DNA of 64,000 nt, taken from assembly GCA_964016985.1 (NCBI GenBank), contig OZ024823.1, forward strand, positions 38,545,687-38,609,686, read 5' to 3'. This document shows positions 1 to 11,253 of the stretch, piece after piece. The notes beneath the pieces are model-generated. The model saw only the letters and a list, made by a program, of their open reading frames with translations, did not search any database and was not told the origin of the DNA. A program made the translations under genes and the position numbers. The stretch is from Anodontia alba. Its lineage: Eukaryota > Mollusca > Bivalvia > Lucinida > Lucinidae. The stretch's first letter is position 1. Every line of letters starts with the position of its first letter.

Positions 1-50
1 AACCAATAGTGTTTGATATGAGAAGTCTGTCAACGTGGTTCATGGTATTC

Positions 51-215
51 CATAATTCCAGATAAGAGGGGGTATCCACATATTATTTTTCTTATATCTG
101 CATAAAAACATGTTGTGGGTACTCAATAGAAGCACCCACAACATACTATTTCATGCAGAAATAAGAAAAATATTGGTACTTTTTGTTGGAAAAAAAAAAA
201 AGTTATGTAGATGTC
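51..215. mobile_element. M2 MITE, centre-deleted
   Basis: The M2 family has ends like ATAGCTCCAGATAAG, arms TATTTTTCTTATTTCTCC and a core GTTGTGGGTACTCATTAGAA. Here ATAATTCCAGATAAGAGGGG opens the copy, and the palindrome centre between GAAGCACCC and ACAACAT is missing. Confidence 0.7.
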
Positions 216-413
216 TGTATGAATATTGGGTAACTGAAGAAAGTTTCCACTGTGTAAATGTTTCAAGTTTATTTCCTTAATTTCTGCATCACATTGATAA
301 ACTGTTCAAACCATGCATGTATGTGTAATTACCTTCTGAATTGCATATTAGAGGTGTTGATTAAAGGGGTATGGATACACTTCCAGGGGAGACAACTGTT
401 GAAATTGATTTAG

Positions 414-571
414 CCCCTTCTGATTAGGGGTCTGCTCTAAAAGGAAAGAATATGCTCCCCAAAATCCTTCCTTTTGGAGCAAACTCCTGAATTCCCCCGC
501 TGAGCTGAGGAAGGAGTTTGCTCCCCTTGGGAGCAAATTCTTCCCTTTAGAGTAGATTTTTTCAGAAGGGG
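414..571. repeat. Inverted repeat with GGAGCAAA-rich arms
   Basis: CCCCTTCTGATTAGGGG and GCTCTAAAAGGAAAG at the left are mirrored by CTTTAGAGTAGATTTTTTCA and GAAGGGG at the right. Related sequence occurs at 51240-51605, 53985-54070 and 8490-8545. MITE-like, about 160 bp. Confidence 0.6.
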
Positions 572-729
572 ATTGGAGTGCAAATAGAAGCAAACAAGGT
601 CCTGATAGTTATTTTCCTTGTACAAAATAGTTGAAAATCTTCCAAGTGTACTAACTCATAAGATATTGAATGGTTTTTTTTTACAAATGATTATGATTCT
701 AGAAAAAGTGAATTAAGTGCCTGTATTTG

Positions 730-1030
730 CCAGTACTACTGTGAAATTGTCTGCTTGTCCCCCCACCTAAAGGAAGGGGAACATATTTTTTTTTGTGTGG
801 ATCCCATTGGCATTGGTATTAGCATGGAGTGACACTTTTTGGCATTGGCGTCACACTTTCTTATCTGCACAATATCTTGTGAACCGGTGGTTGGATTCTT
901 ACTAAATTCTCATGGATATATAATTGGGACATAACAGAAAAGTGATAAGATTTTGATGACCTTGACCAAATTTTCAAAGTCACAGCAGTAGAAACACTGA
1001 AAATTCATGGTGAGGGGACATCTGTAGACT
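730..1030 (-). repeat. Dispersed repeat, inverse of 63255-63490
   Basis: On the minus strand it contains CTGAAAATTC near one end, AAAGTGTGACGCCAATGCC and GTTCCCCTTCC near the other. The segment at 63255-63490 is a diverged copy in the opposite orientation. A GATGACCTTGACC motif is shared with the E1 and E5 units. Nothing coding is supported. Confidence 0.55.
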
Positions 1031-1630
1031 ATTTCTAGTTTTTACTGTTTTTAAATGAAGATGGAATGTTCTGGAGCTGCTGAAACAATGGCCGTAAATT
1101 ATTCTACAAATACAGATGGGAATTTCATTTCCAACATGAACTTTCTTTGCTGTTTGGATTGTGCAAAAATTTATAAAAATGGATGTATTACTAGGTTTGG
1201 TACTTGTAGCCTCTTGGGCAAAAACTTCAACAGATGACATTTTGACATTCTTATTCTTATTTTACCCTGAAAAGGGGTAAAAATACACTTTGGAAGAAAA
1301 AAATGTTTACTATAACAGAATATGATTTTATCCACTAAGTATTTTATAAATGAAAGCATTCCATTTTTTTGTCTAAACCTTTTATCATTATAAAGATTAT
1401 ACAAAGAACAAACAAACTATAAAATTAATTTGATTCAGGGGCTTACTAGTTCATGCATACTCAGGGATTAAAAATTTTAAAAACATTTGAACAAATATGA
1501 ATGGTGACTTTAAATAGTAGGTCTTAATATTGACACCTTAATTCAGTACCACAAATTCAAACAAATTCACATGTCTATCTGGTGTATCTGGTGTAAACAA
1601 TGTATAACCTGATCAGTGTAGATGCTAAAC
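1031..1630. other. Unassigned stretch
   Basis: No repeat family, splice-flanked exon or coding signal recognised. The short open frames here lack homology I can name. A small palindrome TTTACCCTGAAAAGGGGTAAA lies near 1260, and a degraded M7-like CAGATGACATTTTGA at 1231. Confidence 0.4.
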
Positions 1631-1852
1631 ATATACTTTATTTTTCATAAGTATTGGAACACCTAAACTCCTTGCCATACTTGTCTTAAAATATGAAATA
1701 GTCCATTCTACTACCTGTTGATGTGTCTTAAATATTGCTGTATATATAGCAAACAGTGTAGACCCTGATAAGATGCCGTGTTCTGTGGCATCTGATCTGG
1801 GTCTACACTGTTTGCATAGGCCTATCTGTCCCAGTACGTAGGGTTATTATGG
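1631..1852. mobile_element. M11 MITE
   Basis: The M11 family has ends TACCCTAAGTATTCGGACAC, arm TACTACCTGTTGATGTGTCT and the AACAGTGTAGACCCTGAT core. The left end has decayed; the right end is CAGTACGTAGGGTTATTATG. Confidence 0.72.
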
Positions 1853-1904
1853 TAGACTAATCAAACTGTTCCTTCAGCAGAAAATTGATCTGGGTCTACA
1901 CTGT

Positions 1905-2718
1905 TTGCCTACTGTCCTTTCGACAATACTCGGAAAGACGTTTTTTGCTTGGCATTTTATTTAAAATGAAAATATTTTGTTCTGATTGACCATATCTTAT
2001 CAGAAACCATTTGTCTTTTCCGTTTCTGAATTTTGTTCTTAAAAAAATACCCTAACATTAAATTTACAGCCCAAAATTGGTCTGACCTATGCAATTTCTA
2101 TAGCAAAGTGATGTTTTGGAATTTTTGTCTAAGAAAATAGTTTTTACTTTTCTTTGTTGAATTTGAATTATTGATGTTTGAGAACAATATTGTGAAAATT
2201 TCAGAAAAATCGAAACTTGTTGAAAATCTGCCTCCAAGTTACCTACCCTACCAATTTCTGTATAATTTGCATTCATTTTTACTAAAGGAAAAAGTGAAAA
2301 TATTTGATTTTTGAAATGACAAGAATAAAACATTTTGTGCATAGGTAGTTACGACAAATGGTTTTGCATGAAAACATTACAAAAGTTTGCAAATTTACTT
2401 CTTTTGTGTAAAGTACCAAGCAACGGGCCCCCGTAGCCTAGTGGATAAGAGAGTTGACTCTTAATCCATTAGGTTTCTCACCGCTGTGGTTCGAGCCTAG
2501 CTCGGGTCAAATGTGGGAAAGCCAAGTTCTGCTTACGGATGGTCAGGTGGTTTTTCTCCGGGTTCTCCGGTTTTCGCCCACCTTCGATGAACGATCGGCT
2601 CGATATAAGTGAAATATTCTTGAAAGGGCCGTAAAACCCAAATCAAAAAAAAAAAAAAAAAAAAAAAAAAGTACCAAGCAAAAAACGACTTTCTGAAAGA
2701 TGTTGAAAGCACAGTAGG
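1905..2718. mobile_element. Inverted-repeat element carrying SINE-2
   Basis: TACTGTCCTTTCGACAATAC followed by GACGTTTTTTGCTTGGC at the left is mirrored by CCAAGCAAAAAACGACTTTC and GTTGAAAGCACAGTA at the right. Without SINE-2 it is about 560 bp. A diverged relative lies at 39295-40090 (ATGCCAAGCAATAAATGTC near 40040). No transposase is present. Confidence 0.6.
2424..2667 (+). mobile_element. SINE-2: tRNA-derived SINE with conserved central domain
   Basis: Starts CGGGCCCCCGTAGCCTAGTG with a tRNA-like head (box A TAGCCTAGTGGATAAG, box B GGTTCGAGCC). A central GGTTTTTCTCCGGGTTCTCC block follows, then GGGCCGTAAAACCCAAATC and a long poly(A). A 14-bp target duplication (AAAGTACCAAGCAA) flanks it at 2410-2423 and 2668-2681, showing a recent LINE-driven insertion. 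The tail resembles that of SINE-1. Confidence 0.88.
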
Positions 2719-2819
2719 TGTTTTTGTCCTGTATTAAGGGTAAACATGGTATATAGATGTAATAGTTATTAGTTGGTGTAGCAGAGTTATGGATTTTGTC
2801 TTAGCAAATTTCTAATTGT

Positions 2820-3351
2820 ATTAACCCAGGTCCTGCTGAATCCGGATATGCCCTGCCTTTGCAAACAAGGTAGATCCAGATCAGCAGGCTTCTGAAGAAG
2901 ACTGGACCTGCACTGTTTGTCATTCAGTGTGTGAATTTATATCAACAACCTGGATCAAGTTGGATGCACGTCTGACTTGTGATCAGGAGGTCGCACATTC
3001 AAATGCTTGGTCTGCCTTAATTCTTGATCATGAAATATTTTCTGTGGTTATTCTCTCCCTTCCACTAATTCAAGAAGGGCAGTTGTCAGTTTCTGGCAAA
3101 AGAATATGCACAAATACTGATTAACTGCATAGAGGACTAAGCATGCCAATGAAAAATGCAGTTAGGTAAACTGACCAGCTCAATGTGACACTAGTGGGTT
3201 AACTGGGCTGTAAAACCTCAACTCAAAAAAAAAATAAATAAATAAATAAATAATTAAAAAAAAATTGATCAAAATGATCAAGTTGGCTGATAGGCTGAAA
3301 ATTAGAAGCGGGTGTGGCATCTTAATTTATTCAGCATGGCAAGGGTTAAAA
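2820..3351. mobile_element. M6 MITE split by SINE-1
   Basis: The M6 family has ends TTAACCCTTGTCATGCTGAA, arm AATTAGAAGTGGGTGTGGCA and an ACAGTGTAGATCCAGATCAG core. Core and left arm at 2820-2954, right arm at 3271-3351. Confidence 0.75.
2955..3270 (+). mobile_element. SINE-1, old 5'-truncated copy inside an M6 MITE
   Basis: Diverged copy of the SINE at 9603-9911. It begins inside the tRNA-like head (TTGGATGCACGTCTGAC), keeps the ATCATGAAATATTTTCTGTG and GAAGGGCAGTTGTCAG body, and ends GGGCTGTAAAACCTCAAC plus an A/AAAT-rich tail. GATCAAG occurs on both sides and splits an M6 MITE. Higher divergence than the other copies makes it the oldest SINE-1 here. Confidence 0.8.
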
Positions 3352-3410
3352 CAAATTTTAAAACTACCAAAAAATATGCACATTTGTTGTAAGTAAATTT
3401 CAGAGTATAC

Positions 3411-3625
3411 GGTAAATGTCCTAAAAATTCAAACACTTTATTTGATACTTTTTGGGTCTAAATTTTTGCTTTTTATGCAGTTTTTTCTTAAACTAATTAG
3501 TGGAATGGCAAACAGTGTAGATCTTGATCAGACTGTTCCTTCAGAGAAGTCTGATCTGGGTCTACACTGTTTGCATATGCCAATTTGTCAGACACTTTGA
3601 TATTCGAAATTTTAGGACATTTACC
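3411..3625. mobile_element. M5 MITE
   Basis: The M5 family has ends GGTAAATGTCCTAAAA and a TGGCAAACAGTGTAGATCTT core. A complete 215-bp copy ending TTTTAGGACATTTACC. Confidence 0.85.
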
Positions 3626-4035
3626 AAAATTTCCAAATCATGTTATGTTAGTCCCAAATCCCAGGTCCAACTCATCCCATGGCTCTTGCTATGACAATTT
3701 TTTTTTTTTTTTTTTTTACTAGCGAAAAGTATTGGAATTTTCTTATTTGTGGTGCTTCTAAAACCCACAAGATACGTTTTTGTCAAAAAGTAAGATAAAT
3801 AATTATCTGCTCACTCGTTAATATCTGGAGCTATGTGACATCCTTGAATGAATGTGGTAATGTAAGAGCCGAGTTTAGCAGACTTGAATGTTTCATACTC
3901 AGACCCATGCACATTGACATTTTGTGCTGTCTAACAAATACATTCACTGGTCGTATTGAAAACTAAACTGGCTGTAATAGTCTCAGTAGATTCCTTCTAC
4001 ATATCTTCTCAAGATAAACTTAACACATCATTTTT

Positions 4036-6055
4036 ATCGCACCTGCTTGTAGCAGGGTGCGATATAGGCGTCCGATTTTCCGTCCGTCCATCCGTCCGCC
4101 CGTCCGTCTGTCAACATTTATGTTGACGTTCGACATTTATGTCAAAGTTAGTATTCTTATCAACTACAAGACTAAACAACCATCAAACCTTGCATGAAAC
4201 ATCTCCCTGACCTCCTGACTTTGCAACATAGGCGTCCGCTTTTCCGTATGTCTGTCCATTCGTCCGTCTGTCTGTCAACATTTATGTCGAAGTTCGACAT
4301 TTATGTCAAAGTTAGTATTTTAATCAACTACAAGACTGAACAACCATCAGACCTTGCATGAAACATCTCCCTGACCTCCCGACTTTGCGACATAGGTGCC
4401 CACTTTTCCATTCGTCTGTCTGTTCGTCTGTCTGTCTGTCCATCTCTTAACAGTTCTGTTATGTTGAAGTTCGACATTTATGTCAAAGTTAGTATTCTAA
4501 TCAACTACAAGACTAAACAACCATCAAACCTTGTATGAAATATCTCACTGACCTCCTGACTTTGTGACATAGGTGCCCGCTTTTCCATTCGTCCATCCGT
4601 TCGTCCGTCCGTCCGTCTCTTAACAGTTCTGTTATGTCGAAGTTCGACATTTACGTCAAAGTATTCTAATCAACTACAATTCTACAACAACCATCATACC
4701 TTGCATGACACATCTCCCTGACCTGCTGACTTGGCAGATATGTTGACCCAGTGACCTTGACCTATATTTTGCGCTCCATTGACTTTGACACAATTTAAGT
4801 TGACGTTCCAGATCTTCTCAACTATAAGGTGTATAACTACCAAACCTTGCATAGTGCTTCTCCTAGATGTACAGACTTGGCAGGTACCTTGACCCGGTGA
4901 CCTTGACCTATATTTTGCACTCCAGTGACTTTGACATATTTTGCGTCGACGTTCGATATCTCCTCAACTATAAGGCCCACAACCATCAAACCTTGCAAAG
5001 TGTTTCTCCTCAATGTACTGATTTAGCAGATACCTTGACCTGGTGACCTTGACCTATATTTTGGCTGCAGTGACTTTGACATAATTTACGTCAACGTTCC
5101 AGATCTCCTCAAGTGTAAGACCTCTAGCCACCAAACCTTGCATAGTGCTTCTCCTATATGTACTGACTTGGCAGGTATCTTGACCTGGTGACCTTGACCT
5201 ATATTTTGCGCTCCAGTGCCTTTTTACACATTTTACGTCAACGTTCAATATCTCCTCAACTATAAGGCCTACAACCATCAAACCTTGCATAGTGCTTCTC
5301 CTCAATGTACGGACTCTGCAGGTATCTTGACTGGGTGACCTTGACCTATATTTCACGCTCCATTGACTTTTACACCTATTACGTCACCCTTCCATATGTC
5401 CTCAACTATAAGGCCTTCAACCACCAAACCTTATATAGCACTTCTTCTCGATGTACTGACTCGACAGGTACCTTGACCTGGTGACCTTGACCTATATTGT
5501 GCACTCCAGTGACTTTGACACATTTTATATTGATGTTCGGTATCTACTCAAATATAAGACCTACAGCCACTAAACCTTGCATAGTACTTCACCTCATTGC
5601 ACTGGCTTGGCAGGTACCTTGACCCAGTGACCTTGACCTATATTTGACACATTTTATGTTGATGTTTGAGGCCTCACTTATGAGGCCTACAACCACCATA
5701 CCTTGCATTGTGCTTCTCCTTGATGTACTGAATTAGCAGGTACCTTGACCCGTGACCTTGACCTATATTTCATGCTCCAGTGACTTTTACACATTTTACG
5801 TCAACGTTCGATTATCATTGGGCTGTATGATACGAAAAGTCAGTGCTGAAGATATAGCCATCAGAGGGAATGGGACTGGCCTGGAATATTTGTGCCCCAC
5901 TAGGCACTTTGTCTACATTTTTTTCAACCCAGTTTTCCAAGTAAGCACAGCTAAGAATGAAATAAACTTATTTAATAACCACATTCTGATTGTGGCTCCT
6001 GTGACTTTTGCACCAGCAGGTGCGATGACGCCTTCTGCGGAATTCTTGTCATAAT
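4036..6055 (+). repeat. E1: minisatellite-bearing element, 2.0 kb
   Basis: Left end ATCGCACCTGCTTGTAGCAG forms a hairpin (GCACCTGC with GCAGGGTGCG). The same 12 bases recur inverted at the right end (AGCAGGTGCGAT near 6015), next to a short GCACC/GGTGC hairpin. The inside has about four units of 164-177 bp preceded by (TCCG)n-like tracts, then about eight units of 145-147 bp. The shorter units carry GTGACCTTGACCTAT at 4751, 4897, 5042, 5188, 5335, 5481, 5627 and 5752. No credible protein is encoded. The architecture resembles non-autonomous Helentron-type elements; this is inference. Confidence 0.8.
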
Positions 6056-6239
6056 TTAGGTTGTGTGCTTATTTCTGTTTTTTTTTTTTTTTTTTTTTTT
6101 TTTCAATTAATGTTCATAACCAATATTTTATGAATTCACTCTTAAGTTCATGGCTGTATGACTTGGTCTGTAAGAGAGCTTGTGAAATATTAATCGGTCT
6201 TGATCAAATATCTTTCCCCAAATTTTTTGTTTGCAGTCT

Positions 6240-6420
6240 TTAACACATAGCATGCTGGGTAAAATTTTCAGCATACATTATATTGAAATATTTTTTTCTT
6301 ATTTTTCCTAGAAAATGGGTTTTGACCTTTGCATGAAATGTCAAATCCTGTTTTCTGGGAAAAATAAGAAAATAGAATCAATTTGTTGTCTGCTGAATAA
6401 GCCAAGAGTGGTAAAGGTAA
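6240..6420. mobile_element. M7 MITE, centre shortened
   Basis: The M7 family has ends CATGCTGGGTAAAATTTTCA, arm CAGCAGACGACATTTTG and core GACATTTCATGCAAATTGTC. Only the right half of the core remains here. Confidence 0.7.
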
Positions 6421-6689
6421 AGTGTTTTTGTTTGTGCAAGAAAATTACAGTAACAAAAGTTTGGTAGTGTATTAGATGGCCAATGAGAGTATGCAATAGA
6501 TATGGTGCTAATCTCTTTTTTTTAAATGTTATCGTTTCCATTCCCTCTTTTCATGATAATATGAGCGGCGCCAAGCACAAAAGTGTCAGAACATGTGCAA
6601 AATGCGCTGATTCAAATCCTCCTGCACATGCACAAAGTATCACCCGAGCCTTTGTTCTCTATTTATTTATTCTGTAGTATCCAATAATT

Positions 6690-6780
6690 CTGTTAGTGGA
6701 CAGTGAAGGAATTGATCAGACTGTGTGGATGCACAGGCTGATCTGGGCCTTCACTGTCCGCATATGCTCGAAGACACATT
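6690..6780. repeat. Small hairpin repeat (GGACAGTGAAGG core)
   Basis: TTAGTGGACAGTGAAGG pairs with CCTTCACTGTCCGCATA around GATCAGACTGTGTGGATGCA. A second copy lies at 32740-32830. Confidence 0.55.
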
Positions 6781-6872
6781 TTTGCATGGAGCAGCCCATG
6801 TGGTGTTCCCTTGCACAGAAATTTATTCATCACATAATCAATCCAGAATGACCAAAATAAATTGTTGTGGCA

Positions 6873-7074
6873 TTAACCCTTGTCATGCTTATCCTGCCTT
6901 TGCAAACAGTGTAGATCCAGGTCAGTTGGCTTTTAAGAAGCCAGCTGATCTGGATCTGCTCTGTTCGCCATTAAGTATGTGAATTTTTAGCAACAATCTG
7001 GATCAAGCAATCTGATTGGCTGAAAATTAGAAGTAGGCTTGGCATCTTAATTTATTCCGCATGACAAGTGTTAG
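6873..7074. mobile_element. M6 MITE
   Basis: ATTAACCCTTGTCATGC to TTCCGCATGACAAGTGTTAG with core CAGTTGGCTTTTAAGAAGCC. Confidence 0.8.
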
Positions 7075-7401
7075 TATGCTAAACCAACAAGCAGTAGCAT
7101 TAGCTGAATAGAGTTTTCATAAAATATTATGGTTATTTTTGCACCAAAACATGTCTTGTAGCTACTCATTAAAATTGACTCACTGGTTCCATTGATATCA
7201 ACAAGATATATAGAGATTACAGGGATGAGAATTTTCCTTTTTTTAGAGGATTTCCTCTTTTTTTCACTGAAATTTGCCGAAATAAAAATGATCACATTCG
7301 CTCCAGTTTGTCCAAATCTGATGTCTTAATGGGGGTATGGGGATTTCCTCTTTTTTGTATGGATTTTCTCTTTTTATTGAAATCCTGTTCTCATCCCCGA
7401 G

Positions 7402-7532
7402 ATTATTATATGGCAATTTTCATATCATGACACATATCATCCTGAGACACCCAGATCAGCTCGAGGGCTGAATATGCTGATATAGTCGAGGGTTGATATG
7501 GGTATGGTAGGAAAATTGCCATATCATAATCT
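7402..7532. repeat. Inverted repeat, AT-rich
   Basis: GATTATTATATGGCAATTTT at the left pairs with AAAATTGCCATATCATAATC at the right. The centre contains CGAGGG repeats. Possible MITE. Confidence 0.5.
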
Positions 7533-7905
7533 ATTTATCATACATTTTTCTTTCTGACAAGTTTACCTAGTTGATATCATATCTGGAGTGATAATTGAGA
7601 CTGAGCAGTGTAATCTTTACAATAAAAGCGGAAGTGGTAAGATGGCAGCTGACGACTAGACTGCCGAATGCTTAATATGTGGTGATATGGGTGTTTCGCC
7701 CTAGGGCGTGATTTGGGTCACATGCGATATAGCGAGTTTTGGCTAAATTTAGCTTGATGCAGCTTACATTCTCTGCAATAGTGATATGTGCTTGAAAGCC
7801 ATGTCATTATCACATATGCAAAATGAAAATATTTTCTAGTAAATGTATGATAAATTGTATAAGTGCTCAGCATAATGTCTGCTTTGGTTCATTTTCCTGG
7901 TCACA

Positions 7906-8165
7906 TTAACCCATTTACGTCAAGTGGACCCTTCTAACACAACATTTTGGACCGATCTGTTTCTAATAGCAGGGTGTCTGGTTAACCGATCTGTTTCTAA
8001 TAGCAGGGTGTCTGGTTAATTTTCAATGTTACTGTGTTTTACAGAAATTTCTGCAATTAATGCAAACTCTAGATTCTGATCAGATGCGACATTCTGCAAT
8101 GTCTGATCTGTGTCTGCACTGTTTGCCATTCACCCTTTTGGGATTCTCCAGACTATATTGGTTCA
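7906..8165. mobile_element. M10 MITE with internal 34-bp duplication
   Basis: The M10 family has ends TTAACCCATTGTAGTCTG and an AGACCCTGATCAGATGC core. TTAACCCATTTACGTCAAG opens this copy. ACCGATCTGTTTCTAATAGC is repeated directly at 7951 and 7985. Confidence 0.7.
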
Positions 8166-8179
8166 AGACGAAAAACAAA

Positions 8180-8626
8180 AGTTGTACCAGCTGCTCATTT
8201 GCCTGGCATTCAACATTAAAGTGGAGCTAGGAGTCAGAACTAGTTGTCCAGGCTCCGAGGTTATAAAACTTATTTCATGTTCAAATCAGCTGACCATGAA
8301 ATTTTCTCTGCTAATAGATATGAAAACGCCAACAACATTTGGTATTTTCATATTTACTAGCAGGGAAATGTTCATGCTTAGCTATGTTTAACAAGAAAGG
8401 CAATGTTAGTAATTTGAGATTTATTAGTAGTGAAAATTTTATGCTTTGCTGAGTTTAGCATGAAAAAAGCTTTATAATCTTGGGGCCAAATTGGGAGCTA
8501 CTCTTACAGAAAAGAAGTTGCTCCCATAGAGAATGGGAGTAGAGGTTTTGTTGACTGTTCTTTTAAATTTGTATTTTGAGTTTGTTGTTAGAGATATTTT
8601 ATTCATTGTAGATTAGTTTATTTATT
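8180..8626. other. Unassigned stretch
   Basis: Holds two similar CTAGCAGGGAAATGTTCATG / TTAGTAGTGAAAATTTTATG stretches with GCTTAGC/GCTGAGTTTAGC and a GGGAGCTACTCTTAC inverted repeat near 8490-8545. No gene seen. Confidence 0.4.
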
Positions 8627-9905
8627 TATATAGTAGAAAATGTTGTTTTGCTTGTGCTGTGACTAGGTAGATTCATTGATGTATTTAAAAACCAGTCAAG
8701 ATCTGTGTTTGATCTATCTCACCAGTCAAGGTCTGTAGTGGAATTATCGCACATAAAATGGGCCCGTGATGCGGCTACAGACAGCGAAATTGCATATCAG
8801 GCAACGAGTGTACACAGTGATGCAGTCATATCAAGGCTATTGTTGGAAAGGTTATGATCTGAATGTAAGCGCGTGTAGGTTTGCGTTTCCATTATGACAA
8901 TTTTATTATGCAAAGTGCCTCCTTTAACCCTTTCAGTCAGGCAAACCAATCAGATAGCTTTTGCCGGCCTCGGTGGCTCAGTTGGATATGCCGTCCGACT
9001 GGAGACCAGGAGGTCGGGGGTTCAACCCCCGCCGAGGTCGGCAACATTCTTCCGTGGAGATTGATCATGAAATATTTTCTACGGTCATTCTCTCCCTTCC
9101 GCTGATTTAAGAAGGGCAGTTGTCAGTTTCTGGCGAAAGAATGTGCACAATACTGGTTAACCGCTTGGAGGACTAAGCCTGCCCAGTAAACGTGTGGTTA
9201 GGTAAACTGACCGCGCTCGACATGACCCCATTGGGTTGACTGGGCCGTAAAACCTCAACACAACATTATATAGTAGAAAATGTTGTTTTGCTTGTGCTGC
9301 GACTAAGTAGATTCATAGATGTATTTAAAAACCAGTCAAGATCTGTGTTTGATCTATCTCACCAGACAAGGTCTGTAGTGGAATTATCGCACATAAAATG
9401 GGCCCGTGATGCGGCTACAGACAGCGAAATTGCATATCAGGCAACGAGTGTACACAGTGATGCAGTCATATCAAGGCTATTGTTGGAAAGGTTATGATCT
9501 GAATGTAAGCGCGTGTAGGTTTGCGTTTTCATTATGACAATTTTATTATGCAAAGTGCCTCCTTTAACCCTTTCAGTCAGGCAAACCAATCAGATAGCTT
9601 TTGCCGGCCTCGGTGGCTCAGTTGGATATGCCGCCCGACTGGAGACCAGGAGGTCGGGGGTTCAACCCCCGCCGAGGTCGGCAACATTCTTTCGTGGAGA
9701 TTGATCATGAAATATTTTCTACGGTGATTCTCTCCCTTCCGCTGATTCAAGAAGGGCAGTTGTCAGTTTCTGGCGAAAGAATGTGCACAGTACTGGTTAA
9801 CCGCTTAGAGGACTAAGCCTGCCCAGTATACATGTGGTTAGGTAAACTGACCGCGCTCGACATGACCCCATTGGGTTGACTGGACCGTAAAACCTCAACA
9901 CAAAC
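8627..9905 (+). repeat. 640-bp direct tandem duplication including SINE-1
   Basis: Positions 8627-9265 and 9267-9905 match at a constant 640-base offset with very few differences. The unit runs from TATAGTAGAAAATGTTG through part of an M9 MITE to the SINE tail. The 3' target duplication of the SINE survives only after the second arm, so duplication happened after SINE insertion. It could be real or an assembly artefact. Confidence 0.9.
8963..9263 (+). mobile_element. SINE-1 copy in first arm of tandem duplication
   Basis: Head GCCGGCCTCGGTGGCTCAG with box A (TGGCTCAGTTGG) and box B (GGTTCAACCCC), body with GAAGGGCAGTTGTCAG, tail GGGCCGTAAAACCTCAACAC. It lacks a 3' target duplication because the tandem-duplication junction falls in its tail. 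Nearly identical to the copy at 9603. Confidence 0.9.
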
Positions 9906-10132
9906 AAACAAAATCAGATAGCTTTGAAAACGGTGTAGATCCAGATGAGATGGCTGGTAATGAGCAGCTTTGAAAACAATGTAGATCCAGATGGACAGCT
10001 TATAACAAGCCTTCTCATCAGGATCTACACAGTTTGCCATTTTGTTCTTGATTTTAAACTGCATCAAGTGACCATGTCTAAATTCAAGGATGGAGGAGTC
10101 CACTTCTTAAAGTGAGGGACAAAAGGGTTACC
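9563..10132. mobile_element. M9 MITE split by SINE-1
   Basis: The M9 family has ends TTAACCCTTTCARYCHG and the core AACAGTGTAGATCCAGATGAG. TTAACCCTTTCAGTCAGGC opens this copy before the SINE; the core and right end AAAAGGGTTA follow it. Confidence 0.7.
9603..9911 (+). mobile_element. SINE-1 full-length copy with target duplication
   Basis: Best complete copy: tRNA-like head, about 200 bp of unrelated body, tail GTAAAACCTCAACACAAAC. The 14-bp duplication AATCAGATAGCTTT flanks it (9588-9601 and 9912-9925), and the insertion splits an M9 MITE. The tRNA-like head has both Pol III promoter boxes but is not an isolated tRNA gene. Confidence 0.93.
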
Positions 10133-10138
10133 CGGTAA

Positions 10139-10550
10139 AGCTTTGCAGGCGAGGAAAAAGTTTCTACAGATGACATTTTAAAATATTTTCATTATTTGTT
10201 CACTGAAAATAGAGTTTAACATTATATGCAAATTATCTTCTAAGAAGACATCTTTTAAATGTCCAAACCTCTTTTCTGTGTATAATAAGAAAATTTTAAA
10301 CTGTTTTGTCGTCTGCTGAATTTGCCTGGTCAATGAATGATAAAGATTAATGTATAAATTAATACTTTCCAAGCTATGGGCAGATTCAGCAGACAACAAA
10401 TGGGAGATATTTTCCTAGAAAACGGGATCTAACACTTCATGCAAATTGTCTCCAAAGAAGACATTGTATGAAGTATCAGATCCTATTTTCTAGGAAAAAT
10501 ATTTCAAAATGTCATCTGCAGATGATGTACCCAGCATGCAAAGTGTTCAA
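10139..10550. mobile_element. Two M7 MITEs in opposite orientation
   Basis: The first copy is 10139-10345 (CTACAGATGACATTTTAAAA). The second is 10366-10550, opposite orientation, ending GTACCCAGCATGCAAAG. Their shared arms could pair with each other. Confidence 0.7.
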
Positions 10551-11001
10551 GCTCCAATCACAGCTGCAGCAGACTAAGTTTTGATTTTTTTTTTTATTCA
10601 TTCTTTTTTTCATGGAAATATTGAGATTTGATATTCCATATGAATGGTTTGCCTATAAGATGATGTCACACTGTATTTTAGCAGATGATGCTCATGAAAT
10701 GTCATGCTGTATTCTCTCTGAAAAAGAATATCAAAGAAATTTAGACTGTCATCTGCTACAATTTTGTTAGGCACTCTAAGAGTTAACCCTTAAAGCGCCA
10801 ATCATAACTGCAGCAGACGACAATTTTTTTTTTTTATTTTTTTTTTTTTTTTCAGAGAAAACAAGTCTTGACATTTCATGTGAATCATCTGCTTGGCAGA
10901 TGATTCACATAAAATGTCAAGACTTGTTTTCTCTGAAAAATAAGAAAAAAATTTAGAATGTCGTCTGCTACAAATTCTGCTTGGCACTTTAAGAAGGTTA
11001 A
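10549..11001. mobile_element. Two M8 MITEs in tandem
   Basis: The M8 family has ends TTAAAGCGCCAATCACAACT, arm GCAGCAGACGACA and core TTTCATGTGAATCATCTGC. Copies at 10549-10785 and 10785-11001. The second has a perfect AATCATCTGCTTGGCAGATG core. Confidence 0.78.
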
Positions 11002-11253
11002 TAGTAAGAATTGAGAAAGTTTTAGAAAGAAATTTGCACAAAATAATTATGTGTTATTACAAAGAATTGTGTTATGTCATAACAGCATAGTAAATTGGGC
11101 TGCATAATGCGATGGAGCTGCATGGTGCAAAAACAGCATTAGCTTATATTCAGAAAACAAAGACTCAACTCATAGTTGACATTTCATGTGAACTGTACAA
11201 CAGAAATGCCAAATTTCATTTTCTCTGAAGAATAATGGTAGTTAGTGCTTTAA

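Noticed and set aside
5054..5356. Open frame with repeated PSQDTCRV-like peptide
   Set aside because: It runs across 146-bp minisatellite units of E1; the peptide repeat simply mirrors the DNA repeat.
4060..5770. CRISPR-like array of regularly spaced repeats
   Set aside because: Units of 146-177 bp with repeat and spacer equally conserved are minisatellites, and the genome is eukaryotic.
9603..9690. Apparent tRNA genes at the SINE heads (also 2424, 8963, 19840)
   Set aside because: They have A and B boxes but are fused to SINE bodies and tails with target duplications, so they are SINE promoters, not functional tRNA genes.
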